A DNA stretch of 64,000 nucleotides. It comes from JAVBMV01 sp031552145. GTDB taxonomy: Bacteria > Myxococcota > Myxococcia > Myxococcales > UBA5297. The stretch covers positions 248,001 to 312,000 of the forward strand of contig JAVBMV010000003.1 of NCBI GenBank assembly GCA_031552145.1, read 5' to 3'. Under the pieces are notes generated by a model. That model was not told where the DNA came from. It was given only the letters and a program-made list of their open reading frames with translations, and searched no databases. Both the position numbers and the translations under genes were made by a program. Of this stretch, positions 16,658 through 26,974 are shown in pieces (positions within the stretch are counted from its first letter, which is position 1; each line of letters starts with the position of its first letter).

Positions 16658-16903
16658 ATGAAGAAGCGAATCGCGCGGCTGTTCAGAGACGAAGCAGGCC
16701 AGGGCTTGACCGAGTACATCATCATCGTGGCGCTCATCGCCATCGCCGCCGTCGGCGTCGTCTCCATCTTTAGCACCAACGTTCGCTCGGTCTTCGCCGC
16801 GGCGGCCAACGTCCTGGCGGGGGACGAGAACGTGCGCAACGAGGCGGAGGGCGGGAAGAGCGCGGCGAAGAAGACCCTCTCCAACTTCGGCGAGCTCAAA
16901 TAG
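16658..16903 (+). CDS. flp: Flp/Fap-type (class IVb) prepilin
   Basis: An 81-residue prepilin. A short basic leader (MKKRIARLFRDEAG) is followed by QGLTEYIIIVALIAIAAVGV, the Flp signature. Cleavage after Gly14 would place Glu19 at +5 and Tyr20 at +6, as in Tad pilins. The rest is a short hydrophilic tail ending in NFGELK. Such pilins are processed by TadV-type peptidases and assembled by the Tad machine for adhesion; no tad genes lie in this window, so assembly must rely on genes elsewhere. The start is the only in-frame ATG before the leader. Confidence 0.88.
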   Translation: MKKRIARLFRDEAGQGLTEYIIIVALIAIAAVGVVSIFSTNVRSVFAAAANVLAGDENVRNEAEGGKSAAKKTLSNFGELK

Positions 16904-16989
16904 GCGGCGCTCCAGCGCGCCGAGGAACCCTGCTCGAGGCCGACCCGGGCGCGATCCATGGCGGCGTTTTCGCCCTGGGTCGCCCTTGG

Positions 16990-17017
16990 CCCTCCCGGCG
17001 GTTTGCCGCCGCGAGGG
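16990..17017. other. Strong hairpin between flp and the response regulator gene
   Basis: CCCTC-C-CGGCGG (16990-17001) pairs with CCGCCG-C-GAGGG (17006-17017) around a 4-nt loop with one internal mismatch. No T run follows. It may protect the abundant flp mRNA or reduce read-through. Confidence 0.45.
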
Positions 17018-17051
17018 AAGTCGTGCTACTTCACTTGAGCACGAGCCAACC

Positions 17052-17414
17052 ATGCCTCTTCTCTATCTTGTCGATGACGACCCTCTGATCCTTCGCTCGA
17101 TCGAACGGATCCTTCGACGCGAGAACAGAACGATCGCCTCCTTCAGTACCTCGGAGGAGCTCTTCGCGCCCGAGACGCAGGTGCCCAAACTGATCATCTG
17201 CGATTACCACCTCCCGCGCGCCGACGGGCTCGATATCCTCTACCGAGCGCGCGAGCGCTGGCCCGAGGCGACCACCATCCTGCTCTCAGGAGGGTGCGAG
17301 GATGAGCGCATTCTCGAAGCGATGCAGCAAGGCGTCGTCAATGTCTTCATGGCGAAGCCCTGGCACAACGACGAGTTGAAGGCGCTGGTCGCCAAACACC
17401 TCTGCGATCAATAG
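17052..17414 (+). CDS. Single-domain response regulator
   Basis: A 120-residue receiver domain with no output domain. Acidic pocket residues are in LVDDD (8-10), the phosphoacceptor is Asp51 in ICDYHLPRADG, the Thr/Ser switch is in LLSGG, and the conserved Lys is Lys102 in MAKPW. Receivers of this HD-GYP/RpfG-related sequence type (AKPW ending) often work by protein contact. The start at 17052 begins the receiver fold exactly; the longer open frame upstream crosses the hairpin and was rejected. It may be the partner of the degenerate kinase across flp, which is inference from position. Confidence 0.88.
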   Translation: MPLLYLVDDDPLILRSIERILRRENRTIASFSTSEELFAPETQVPKLIICDYHLPRADGLDILYRARERWPEATTILLSGGCEDERILEAMQQGVVNVFMAKPWHNDELKALVAKHLCDQ

Positions 17415-17452
17415 GTGCCCCAGCTTCATCGCGCTTGGGCGCACGCCCTTCA

Positions 17453-19513
17453 TTAGCCTCCGCCGCTCGCCTTGGCGGCTTCGTTTGCCTTTAGTCTAGC
17501 CCGCAGATCCGCGAAGAAGCTCTTGCCCACCTGCACCACCGCGGTACCGTCGTAGAGCGACCGCACGCCCTCCGGGATCTCCTCGAGGAAGCGGGAGGGT
17601 GTCCTGGGGATGCGCTTGCCGCGCTGAACGCGCTCGGCCGCGCGCGAGAGGAAGAGCCGCTCCCTCGCTCGGGTGATCCCGACGTAGGCCAGCCTGCGTT
17701 CCTCGGCCAGGTTCTGCGCCTCTCCCTGCATCCCGCCGTGGGGCATCAACCCCTCCTCCAGCCCGCAGAGAAAGACTACCGGCCACTCCAGTCCCTTCGC
17801 GGCGTGAAGAGTCATCAGCGTGACGCTGCTGGCCTCCTCGCCCGAGTCCTCGTCGCGGGTGTCGAGCGCGAAGCGCTGCAACAGCGTCGAGAGCTTGGCG
17901 CGCGCCGGGTTTCGCGAAGCGAAGGAGGCGATCGAATCCAGAAAGGCATCGAGAGCCGCGGCCTTCCGGGCGCCCGCCGCCGCGCTCTTGACCGAGAGGC
18001 GCGCCGCCTCGCGCAGGCCCGTGCTCTCCACCAGATCGCGAATGACCTCGTCGACCGGCCGCCTCTCGAGGAGCGCCCTGAACTTGTCGAGCAGCGCGAC
18101 GAAGTCGCCGATGCGCGCTGCGGCCCCGTGCGCGAGCGTCTCGATCTCTCCCGCGCGCCGGAGCGCCGCCTCGGTCGAGAGGCTCCTCTCCTTCGCCCAT
18201 TCGCCCACCCGCTCGAGCGTCGTGTCGCCGATGCCGCGGGCCGGCACATTGATGATCCGGCGCAGCGAGACCTCGTCGCGCGGGTTGTGGAGCGCCTTGA
18301 GGTAGGCCACCAGGTCTTTGATCTCGCTCTTGTCGAAGAACTCTTGCCCCCCGATCATCTGGTAATCGACCCTGGCCTCCCGCAGCGCCTCCTCGAGCGG
18401 CCTGGCTTGGAGATTGGTGCGGTAGAGCACGGCGATGTCGCTCCCTCGCCACCCGCTGGAGAGCAGCTCGCCGATCTCGCGCGCGATGGCGCGTGCTTCC
18501 TCTTCCTCGTCGCCCAGCACCATGACGCGCAGCTTTTCGCCCTCCCCCTGCGCGGTCCAAAGGCGCTTTGGTTTGCGCTCCAAGTTTCCGGCGATGACGG
18601 CGTTGGCGGCCTGCAAAATCGCGCCCGTCGAGCGGTAATTCTGCTCGAGCCGCACCTCCTTCGCGCCCGGAAAGTGGCGGTCGAACGAGAGGATGTTCTG
18701 CACCTCGGCGCCGCGCCACGAGTAGATCGACTGGTCGTCGTCGCCCACCGCGCAGACGTTCCGCCGATCGCCAGCGAGCCCGATCAGGAGCTGCAGCTGC
18801 GATCGGTTGGTGTCCTGGTATTCGTCGACCAACAGATAGCGGTAACGCGCCCGCAGTTTCTCCCGAACCTCCGCATGCTCGGCGATGAGCCGCAGCGGTA
18901 GCAGGATGAGATCGTCGAAGTCGACACATCCTTGCACCCGGAGGGAGCGCTCGTAGGCCGGCAGCAGCGCGTCGAGCGCTGCTTCGTACTTGTCCACCTC
19001 CGCGTCGCAGAGCGCCTCGCTCTCATCGCCGGGGGAGGCCGCGGCGCGCACCTTGCGCTCCGGATCGCCACACCGCTTGCGGCTGAGCATCATGAGCAGC
19101 CTGCGCAGATCGACGCTCTCGTCGTCGAAGGTCATCTCCCGCATCGCCCGCTTCACGATCGCCACCTGATCGCCAGCGTCGGCGATGGCGAAGCGGCGCG
19201 GGTAGCCCAGGTGCTCGATGTGGGAGCGGAGCAGCTCGCATCCGAAGGCATGGAAGGTGCTGACCGTCAGACCCTTAGCCGCGCGCGGCCCCACCAGCGC
19301 GCCTACGCGGGCCCGCATCTCCGTCGCTGCCTTGTTGGTGAAGGTGACCGCGAGCACGCTGGAGGGGGCGATCCCCTGCTCCAGCATGTGGGCGATGCGA
19401 TGGACGATGACGCGCGTCTTGCCGCTGCCGGCGCCCGCCAGCACGAGGAGCGGTCCCTCCACGGTCTGCACCGCCTCGCGCTGCGGAGGGTTTAGTGTCG
19501 AGAGATCGAGCAT
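17453..19513 (-). CDS. UvrD/PcrA/Rep-family superfamily 1 DNA helicase
   Basis: A 686-residue 3'-5' DNA helicase of superfamily 1A. All motifs are visible in order: Q motif LNPPQREAV, Walker A LAGAGSGKTR, Ia VTFTNKAATEMRAR, II DEYQDTN, III VGDDDQSIYSWRGA, IV LEQNYRSTGAILQAAN, V LMTLHAAKGLEWPVVFL and VI AYVGITRARERLFL. GGQEFFDKSEIKDLVAYL is the 2B domain block shared with Rep, while NLERKPKRLW is more PcrA-like, so I do not choose between the names. The C-terminal tail is short, with no Tudor-like extension obvious. It functions in repair or replication restart. It stands alone on this strand. Confidence 0.93.
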   Translation of the reverse strand: MLDLSTLNPPQREAVQTVEGPLLVLAGAGSGKTRVIVHRIAHMLEQGIAPSSVLAVTFTNKAATEMRARVGALVGPRAAKGLTVSTFHAFGCELLRSHIEHLGYPRRFAIADAGDQVAIVKRAMREMTFDDESVDLRRLLMMLSRKRCGDPERKVRAAASPGDESEALCDAEVDKYEAALDALLPAYERSLRVQGCVDFDDLILLPLRLIAEHAEVREKLRARYRYLLVDEYQDTNRSQLQLLIGLAGDRRNVCAVGDDDQSIYSWRGAEVQNILSFDRHFPGAKEVRLEQNYRSTGAILQAANAVIAGNLERKPKRLWTAQGEGEKLRVMVLGDEEEEARAIAREIGELLSSGWRGSDIAVLYRTNLQARPLEEALREARVDYQMIGGQEFFDKSEIKDLVAYLKALHNPRDEVSLRRIINVPARGIGDTTLERVGEWAKERSLSTEAALRRAGEIETLAHGAAARIGDFVALLDKFRALLERRPVDEVIRDLVESTGLREAARLSVKSAAAGARKAAALDAFLDSIASFASRNPARAKLSTLLQRFALDTRDEDSGEEASSVTLMTLHAAKGLEWPVVFLCGLEEGLMPHGGMQGEAQNLAEERRLAYVGITRARERLFLSRAAERVQRGKRIPRTPSRFLEEIPEGVRSLYDGTAVVQVGKSFFADLRARLKANEAAKASGGG

Positions 19514-19662
19514 GGGGCGCGCCCTTTACCAGAAGCGGACCATCTCTGCGTACGTTCCCCCGTGGGACAATCGACGGCCCAGAGCGCCCCGGCGCTTGCC
19601 TCGCCAGGCAGCCGATCGATAATCTCTCGAGACGCTCATAGAGCCCCTGCCTCGAGGCGCCC

Positions 19663-20502
19663 ATGCCCAACAACGAGCCGCAACTCATCCTCTCCATCCC
19701 ATCCGGGATGATCACCGCAACCTCCCTCGGCGTGAGCGGCCTCGCCTGGCACCGCAGCCCCGGCTCGGGCAAGTACTTCAAGGGGAGGGCCGTCTTCGCC
19801 CTGCTCGCGCTCAAGGATGGGCGCCCCGACTTTTCCTATCTGGACGAAGGGCAGTGGCGCGACGCCATGGCCGACACCCTCTCGGCGCTCGAGAAGACGG
19901 AGCAAGGCAAGCGCACCAAGACCGCTCTCTCGAACAATGCCTTCGCAGTCACGCCCATCGACGCCTTCAAGAGCGTTCACCTGATCAAGACGGGTGGCGA
20001 GGCGCTGACCATGGAGAACGGCGTCGAAGTGGCGCGCTTCGAGAACTCCGGCCCCGTGCCCGACGGCATGAGCCCCAACGAGGTAGCGCGGGCCGCCGGC
20101 CAGATCGAGCCCAGGGAGCGCCTCCCCCGCCTTTACTTGGTGATCGCCCCAATCGAGATCGTGGTGCTCTCCACGCTGACTCCTCAAGAGTACGCGTGGT
20201 ACGCCACTCACCGCCCCGGCAAGCTCTTCCGGCAGGTCGTCTTCACCGAGATCCGGGCCGACCAGCCGCAGCTGGCCGCGGAGGCGGTCTTCGATTCGGC
20301 GCGCGAAGAGATGCTTCAGAAGACTTATAAGAAGACGAAGACCATCGTCTCGGGCGAGTGCTTCAACAGCATCCCCTTCACCAGTTGGGTAGGGTACGAC
20401 CGGCGGGAGGAGGGCGGTCTCTATATCGGCGATGCGCGCCGCCTCACCCTCTGGCGCTTCCCCGAGCGCATCCCACACGCCTGGACCCGCGCCCTGGGCT
20501 GA
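19663..20502 (+). CDS. Uncharacterised conserved-looking protein upstream of fusA
   Basis: A 279-residue soluble protein with balanced composition and normal codon use for this genome, so it is a real gene. I do not recognise the family. No signal peptide or membrane segment is visible. It is mixed alpha/beta by composition, with features such as SGLAWHRSPGSGKYFKGRAV, HLIKTGGEALTMENGVEVA, LVIAPIEIVVLSTLTPQEY and an aromatic-rich end (FTSWVGYDRREEGGLYIGD). SPGSGK is not in a P-loop context (no preceding hydrophobic strand with G4). It lies 197 bp before fusA on the same strand and is divergent from the helicase gene. No function is proposed. Confidence 0.75.
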   Translation: MPNNEPQLILSIPSGMITATSLGVSGLAWHRSPGSGKYFKGRAVFALLALKDGRPDFSYLDEGQWRDAMADTLSALEKTEQGKRTKTALSNNAFAVTPIDAFKSVHLIKTGGEALTMENGVEVARFENSGPVPDGMSPNEVARAAGQIEPRERLPRLYLVIAPIEIVVLSTLTPQEYAWYATHRPGKLFRQVVFTEIRADQPQLAAEAVFDSAREEMLQKTYKKTKTIVSGECFNSIPFTSWVGYDRREEGGLYIGDARRLTLWRFPERIPHAWTRALG

Positions 20503-20699
20503 ACCGTCCCTGCCCGCTCGGGCCGGAATGCACCATCTAGTATGCGGTTACTCCGCGGCGGAGAGGCATCGCCCTGGGCAGAGCGAGCGTTCTGGCGTCG
20601 CCCCGGTCGGCCGAAGAAAAAAGCGGCAACTCTTGCCAGGAGCGCCGTTTTGACCTAACCAGTGCGCCCCTCAAACGAGGCACGACAGAGGTACGACAA

Positions 20700-22787
<2,088 letters not shown>

Positions 22788-22807
22788 CCGACATAGAGGG
22801 AGATCCA

Positions 22808-24094
22808 ATGAACCGCAACGAAGCAACGGCACAGAGTCCCCTTCGTATCCTCGATCGCGTCCTCAACGGCGGCCTCGGCAAGGGCGACCTGGGCGTGGTG
22901 ATGGCGCCGGCCGGGGTCGGCAAGACGGCCTGCCTGGTCCAGATCGCGCTCGACAACCTGCTGCGCAACCGCCAGGTGCTCCACTTCGCGGTGGGACAGA
23001 GCGTCGAGCATGTCAGCACCTGGTACGACGCGCTCTTCGACGACCTGACCCGCATCGCCGAGATCCCCGATCGCGACGAGGCGCGCGCCACGGTGAAGCG
23101 CAACAGCGTCATCAAGGCCTTCCCCTCCGGGGGCTTCGCCATGGCGCGTTTCGACGAGTCGATCGCGCTCTTCGGCAAGCACATGCAGTTCACGCCGAAG
23201 GCGATCCTCATCGACGGCCTCGACTGGGCTCATCCCTCCATCTCGGCGACGGTGCGCGATCTGAAGGAGCGCGCCACCAATCTCGGCGCCGAGCTTTGGC
23301 TCACCGCGCAGACCGCGCGCAACGTCACCCTGAAGTCGGCCGGCACGCCGCCGCCCTGCGACGCCTGCGCGGCGCTCATCACCGTCGGCCTCTTCCTCGA
23401 GCCGCGCGGCAGCCACGTCGCGGTCCGCCTGCTCAAGGACGGCGCCCTGGTGCCCGAGAGCACCGCCTTCATGGCGCTGCACAATGACACCATGCGGCTC
23501 GTCGCCGGCGGCGACAGCGCCATCTCCACGCGCGTTCCCGCGGCGAACCACACGCTGCTTTCGGGTGGCGCCAACGGCTCCGAGGCCCTCTTCGGCGGCT
23601 GCGCCGAGGCGTGGGGGCTTGCCGAGGAGACCTTCTCCTTCCCGAGCCACACCCCCGCCCATACGCGCGGGCTGGTGCAGCTCACCGAGGAGGAGCTGGC
23701 GGCAGGAGATATCAGCTCCAGCTACCTCAAGGCGCATATGCACCGCTCCTACCCCGACACCCCGCTCTTCAAGAAGGTGCTCCAGTCAATCTGGCATCAG
23801 GTGAACACCGCGGGCGAGGTCTTCTCCATCGGGCAGATCCGCGAGGACAAGACCGTCAACGGCGGCACCGGCTGGGCGGTGGAGCTGGCCAAGCACTGGA
23901 ACAAGCCCGTCCATGTCTTCGACCAGGAGAAGAACGCCTGGTTCTATTGGCAGAACGGCGAGTGGGTGCTGACCAAGGATCCGATCATCACGCGCGAGCG
24001 CTTCACCGGCACCGGGACCCGCTTCCCGAACGCCGCCGGCACCGCCGCCATCAAGGCGCTCTTCGAGCGCTCCTTCGGCCCCGCGCCCAAGTAG
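22808..24094 (+). CDS. RecA/KaiC-like P-loop ATPase fused to a cpYpsA/SLOG-like domain
   Basis: A 428-residue two-domain protein. Residues 1-236 resemble RecA/DnaB/KaiC-type ATPases: LNGGLGKGDLGVVMAPAGVG, Walker A APAGVGKT (33-40), Walker B KAILIDGLDW (131-140), and an arm with ELWLTAQTARN. Residues 247-428 match from memory the putative molybdenum-carrier/YpsA-like SLOG family: LLSGGANGSEALFGGCAEAWG, FSFPSHT, YPDTPLFKKVLQSIWHQVN, FSIGQI, GGTGWAVELA, KPVHVFDQ. SLOG domains bind or process nucleotides. The ATG at 22808 has GGGAGA upstream; an out-of-place longer frame overlaps fusA and was rejected. It lies 20 bp after fusA, so probably co-transcribed. I know of no described protein with this combination; the function is unknown. 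Confidence 0.85.
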   Translation: MNRNEATAQSPLRILDRVLNGGLGKGDLGVVMAPAGVGKTACLVQIALDNLLRNRQVLHFAVGQSVEHVSTWYDALFDDLTRIAEIPDRDEARATVKRNSVIKAFPSGGFAMARFDESIALFGKHMQFTPKAILIDGLDWAHPSISATVRDLKERATNLGAELWLTAQTARNVTLKSAGTPPPCDACAALITVGLFLEPRGSHVAVRLLKDGALVPESTAFMALHNDTMRLVAGGDSAISTRVPAANHTLLSGGANGSEALFGGCAEAWGLAEETFSFPSHTPAHTRGLVQLTEEELAAGDISSSYLKAHMHRSYPDTPLFKKVLQSIWHQVNTAGEVFSIGQIREDKTVNGGTGWAVELAKHWNKPVHVFDQEKNAWFYWQNGEWVLTKDPIITRERFTGTGTRFPNAAGTAAIKALFERSFGPAPK

Positions 24095-24113
24095 CTTCGG
24101 CCAGGAAAGAGCC

Positions 24114-25025
24114 ATGGTGACGAGCGCGCTCGAAGCCGCGATGCGCGCTCCACCGAAAGCCAAGGCCCGCCTCGAACTCTTCGGGGCGGCCTTCTTTTTT
24201 GGCCTCATGGCGGTCGCGGCGCGCTTCGCCGCGCAGGGCGGCTTTGGCTTCGGGCCGCTCGCCACGATTCGCTTCGGCGTCGGGATGGCGGGCTGCGTCG
24301 CGCTCTTCCGGATGCGCCCCGGCCTCTACCATCCCGTCAACAAGCGGATGCTCATCTGGCGCGGCCTGCTCGGCGGGCTCGCCGTGTTGCTCTATTTCTT
24401 CTCCCTGTCGCGCATCCCCGCGGGTGAAGCGACGCTCCTGAACAACACCTTCCCCATCTTCGCCACCATCTTCGGCGTGGTGGTCATGAAGGAGCGGGCC
24501 ACCGTTCATCTCTGGCTGGGGCTGCTGCTCGCCTCCCTCGGCGTCCTCATCATCCTGGGCATCGGCGGCCTCGACTTCAGCCTCGGCCTGGGCGAGATCG
24601 CCGGCATCCTCTCCGCCGTGGTCGCGGCTTGTTCCACCGCCTCGATCCGGTCGCTGCGCCCCACCGACAACGCCCCCACCATCTTCTTCGCCTTCTGCGC
24701 CGGCGGACTCGTCACCTCGCTGCCCCTCTCCTTCACGGCCTGGCCCAGCGATCCCTTCGTCTGGGCCATCGCGATTGCCATGGGGCTCTGTTCCATGATC
24801 GCCCAGCTCCTGATGACCGACTCCTACGGCCCCCTCACCGTGCCCGAGGCGGCCATCTGGCAGCAGCTAACGCCCGTGGCCAGCTATCTCTGGGCCATCG
24901 CCCTCCTCGGAGAGGCGATGCGCCCACTCGACCTGATCGGCATCCTCTTCGTACTGGGGGGAGTGCTCTGGGGTGGCCTCTTCGGCGGGGAGGCGAAGAG
25001 GGGCAGGTGGAGACTTCCTTCGTAG
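24114..25025 (+). CDS. EamA/DMT-superfamily transporter
   Basis: A 303-residue polytopic membrane protein with two EamA halves and about ten hydrophobic helices. Typical marks are RFGVGMAGCVALFR, the end of the first half at FPIFATIFGVVVMKERATVHLWLG, and of the second at QLTPVASYLWAIALLGEAMRPLDLIG with VLGGVLWGG. Members export or import metabolites such as amino acids and nucleosides; the substrate here cannot be predicted. The gene lies 19 bp after the P-loop/SLOG gene on the same strand and may share its transcript. It converges on the RCC1-type gene with a 9-bp gap. Confidence 0.9.
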   Translation: MVTSALEAAMRAPPKAKARLELFGAAFFFGLMAVAARFAAQGGFGFGPLATIRFGVGMAGCVALFRMRPGLYHPVNKRMLIWRGLLGGLAVLLYFFSLSRIPAGEATLLNNTFPIFATIFGVVVMKERATVHLWLGLLLASLGVLIILGIGGLDFSLGLGEIAGILSAVVAACSTASIRSLRPTDNAPTIFFAFCAGGLVTSLPLSFTAWPSDPFVWAIAIAMGLCSMIAQLLMTDSYGPLTVPEAAIWQQLTPVASYLWAIALLGEAMRPLDLIGILFVLGGVLWGGLFGGEAKRGRWRLPS

Positions 25026-25034
25026 CGTCCTCGC

Positions 25035-26729
25035 TCACCAGGAGAGTCGCTGTACCTTCACCGGAACGGCACTGAAGTCCACGGATGCGCCATTCCCTAG
25101 CTGGCCCTCAAGCCCGCGTCCCCAGCACTTAACCCCTTCACTGGACGTGATTGCGCAGACCGTATCGTCCTGCACCGTCACCTTTGTCACCTCGGAGCAG
25201 CCCTGCACTATCGTGGGCCCATGGACCTCCGCATCGACCGAACCCACCCCAAGCTGGCCAAGGTGGTTTAGTCCCCAGCAAGTTACCCGCCCAGAGGCCA
25301 ATATCGCACAGCCATTGGACCCACCGAGTGCAACAGAGACAGCAGGCTCATCAAGATGCACCCGCGTCGGCGGCTCTATGTCGCCTCTCGTGCCATTTCC
25401 GATCTGGCCATACATATTGTCCCCCCAGCAGGTGACGCGCCCTTGGTGGTCCACTGCACAGCCCGCTCCCCCACCAACCCCTACTGACACCGCTCCAGTT
25501 ACCCCAGGGACGATACGATACGGCAACAGGGACGGATCTTCATCGGATGGAAAAACAGGATCCAGTAGCGCCCAAATACACTTTACCCGCCCTGCATAGG
25601 TCGTGACACAAGAGGCGCCATCTTCGGAGGCCGAGACGACATCCCACAGGCCTGCCACATATTCAGGAGAGGCATTACACGTCGATGAACCAGTACACCC
25701 CCAATACTGAACGCGCATCTCCTTCGTAATAACGCTCGTCAGGTCCCAACCACCAGAAATACCAGCTACACGGTCGAGCCCTGTAACAAGAACCGGCTCG
25801 TTGCACGACACGCCAAGCATACCTGCGGCGTTGAGCCCCAGCACGACGCCAGAATCGTTGACCCCGCAGCACTGGACTTTACCATCGCGCATCACCTCGC
25901 AGAGATGCCTCCAGCCCATTGTGAACGACACCCCTCCAGAGAGCGCGGGGATTTCTACGGGGACTGGCACAAAGTCCGCAAAGTCACGACCGAAATAATG
26001 CATGTCTCCCCAACACATGACCTCTCCACTTGCGGAGAGGGCACAGACCGCGCCTATTCCCGTGTCGATCCCCACCGCCTCGAAAGGAGCACAGCATCCT
26101 CTTTCGCACCGAATAAAGCCTTCCTCGCACTCCAGGTCGCATTCGCCCGAACTACAGATCGCCTTGCCGTGCCGCGTCGCGGGACAGGCCAAACACAGGG
26201 GGCCGCACTGCTGCGCGGACTCCTCAACGCACTCTCCGTCGCAACGGCGTTCGCCCTCCGCACATCCAGGCCCGTCGCAACAGCCGGTTTGGCACCGAAA
26301 GAACCCATCATCGCAGACGATTCCACACTGCGAGTCGACGCAAACGGCGACCCCATTGGCGACCTCGGGACAATCGACGCAGGCGATGCCGCAATGCTCC
26401 GGCGATTCATCGTAGCAGACACCCTCACATAGTCTCTGGCCGGTGGAACAGTCCACGAGCTCCTCGACGAGGCAACAGCCGCTCTCGCAGGGCTCGTAGT
26501 CCTGCTCACACTCGAGCGCGCACTCTCCTTCCGAACAGACCGCCACTCCGTGTGGCGCTTCTGGACAGACATCGCAGTCGATACCGCAGTTCAGGACTGA
26601 CTGCTCCACGCAAGCGCCATCACAATAGACCTTTGGATCCGCGCACACTCCAACCATACGCTCGGAAGAACAGCCCCAGAACAATAACAGCGCGCCTACT
26701 ACGAGACACTGCAGACTCGGGAGTCTCAT
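25035..26729 (-). CDS. RCC1-repeat lipoprotein with three Cys-rich modules
   Basis: A 564-residue exported lipoprotein: MRLPSLQCLVVGALLLFWGC gives a type II signal with the lipid Cys at 20. Three Cys-rich modules of about 55-60 residues follow, each with the order CDG/CEG-x-C, NCG/HCG/QCG, a GxAVC/GKAIC block and a closing SGCC/TGCC/RGCC. Then an RCC1-type beta-propeller is seen through repeats such as GCAVDHQGRVTCWGDN, GCAILASGRVTCWGLN and VCAITSSEGVKCWGRG. The start at 26729 is preceded by GAGGTGG at 6 nt; an in-frame ATG at 26753 has no such site. Codon use is visibly less GC-biased than that of neighbours. Surface binding is a plausible role; the partner is unknown. Confidence 0.85.
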   Translation of the reverse strand: MRLPSLQCLVVGALLLFWGCSSERMVGVCADPKVYCDGACVEQSVLNCGIDCDVCPEAPHGVAVCSEGECALECEQDYEPCESGCCLVEELVDCSTGQRLCEGVCYDESPEHCGIACVDCPEVANGVAVCVDSQCGIVCDDGFFRCQTGCCDGPGCAEGERRCDGECVEESAQQCGPLCLACPATRHGKAICSSGECDLECEEGFIRCERGCCAPFEAVGIDTGIGAVCALSASGEVMCWGDMHYFGRDFADFVPVPVEIPALSGGVSFTMGWRHLCEVMRDGKVQCCGVNDSGVVLGLNAAGMLGVSCNEPVLVTGLDRVAGISGGWDLTSVITKEMRVQYWGCTGSSTCNASPEYVAGLWDVVSASEDGASCVTTYAGRVKCIWALLDPVFPSDEDPSLLPYRIVPGVTGAVSVGVGGGAGCAVDHQGRVTCWGDNMYGQIGNGTRGDIEPPTRVHLDEPAVSVALGGSNGCAILASGRVTCWGLNHLGQLGVGSVDAEVHGPTIVQGCSEVTKVTVQDDTVCAITSSEGVKCWGRGLEGQLGNGASVDFSAVPVKVQRLSW

Positions 26730-26974
26730 TATCTGCCACCTCGCCGATTTCATGCCACGCTGGCACTCGCACGGCGCCAGTGGCGCCGTGCGCGAATTCT
26801 GCCTAAAGATCGGTTGGCACAGTAGCCGATCGCTCTCCTCGGTTCAACTTGGAGGAACGGGCGCTCACCGCTCTTACTGTGTATAGTCACCCCAGCGGAC
26901 GGGCCGACCGGCACATTGTCTGGTACGTAATCGGACCCAGGTGACTTACGACCAGCGCCCGGCGAGGAGAGCGC

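Noticed and set aside
17415..17452. Possible bidirectional terminator between the response regulator and helicase genes.
   Set aside because: The GGGC/GCCC stem is only four pairs and has no T run.
20605..20660. Short hairpin (GGCAA ... TTGCC) with a T run on the minus strand upstream of fusA.
   Set aside because: Only five base pairs, and no leftward gene ends here. It is more likely chance in an untranslated leader.
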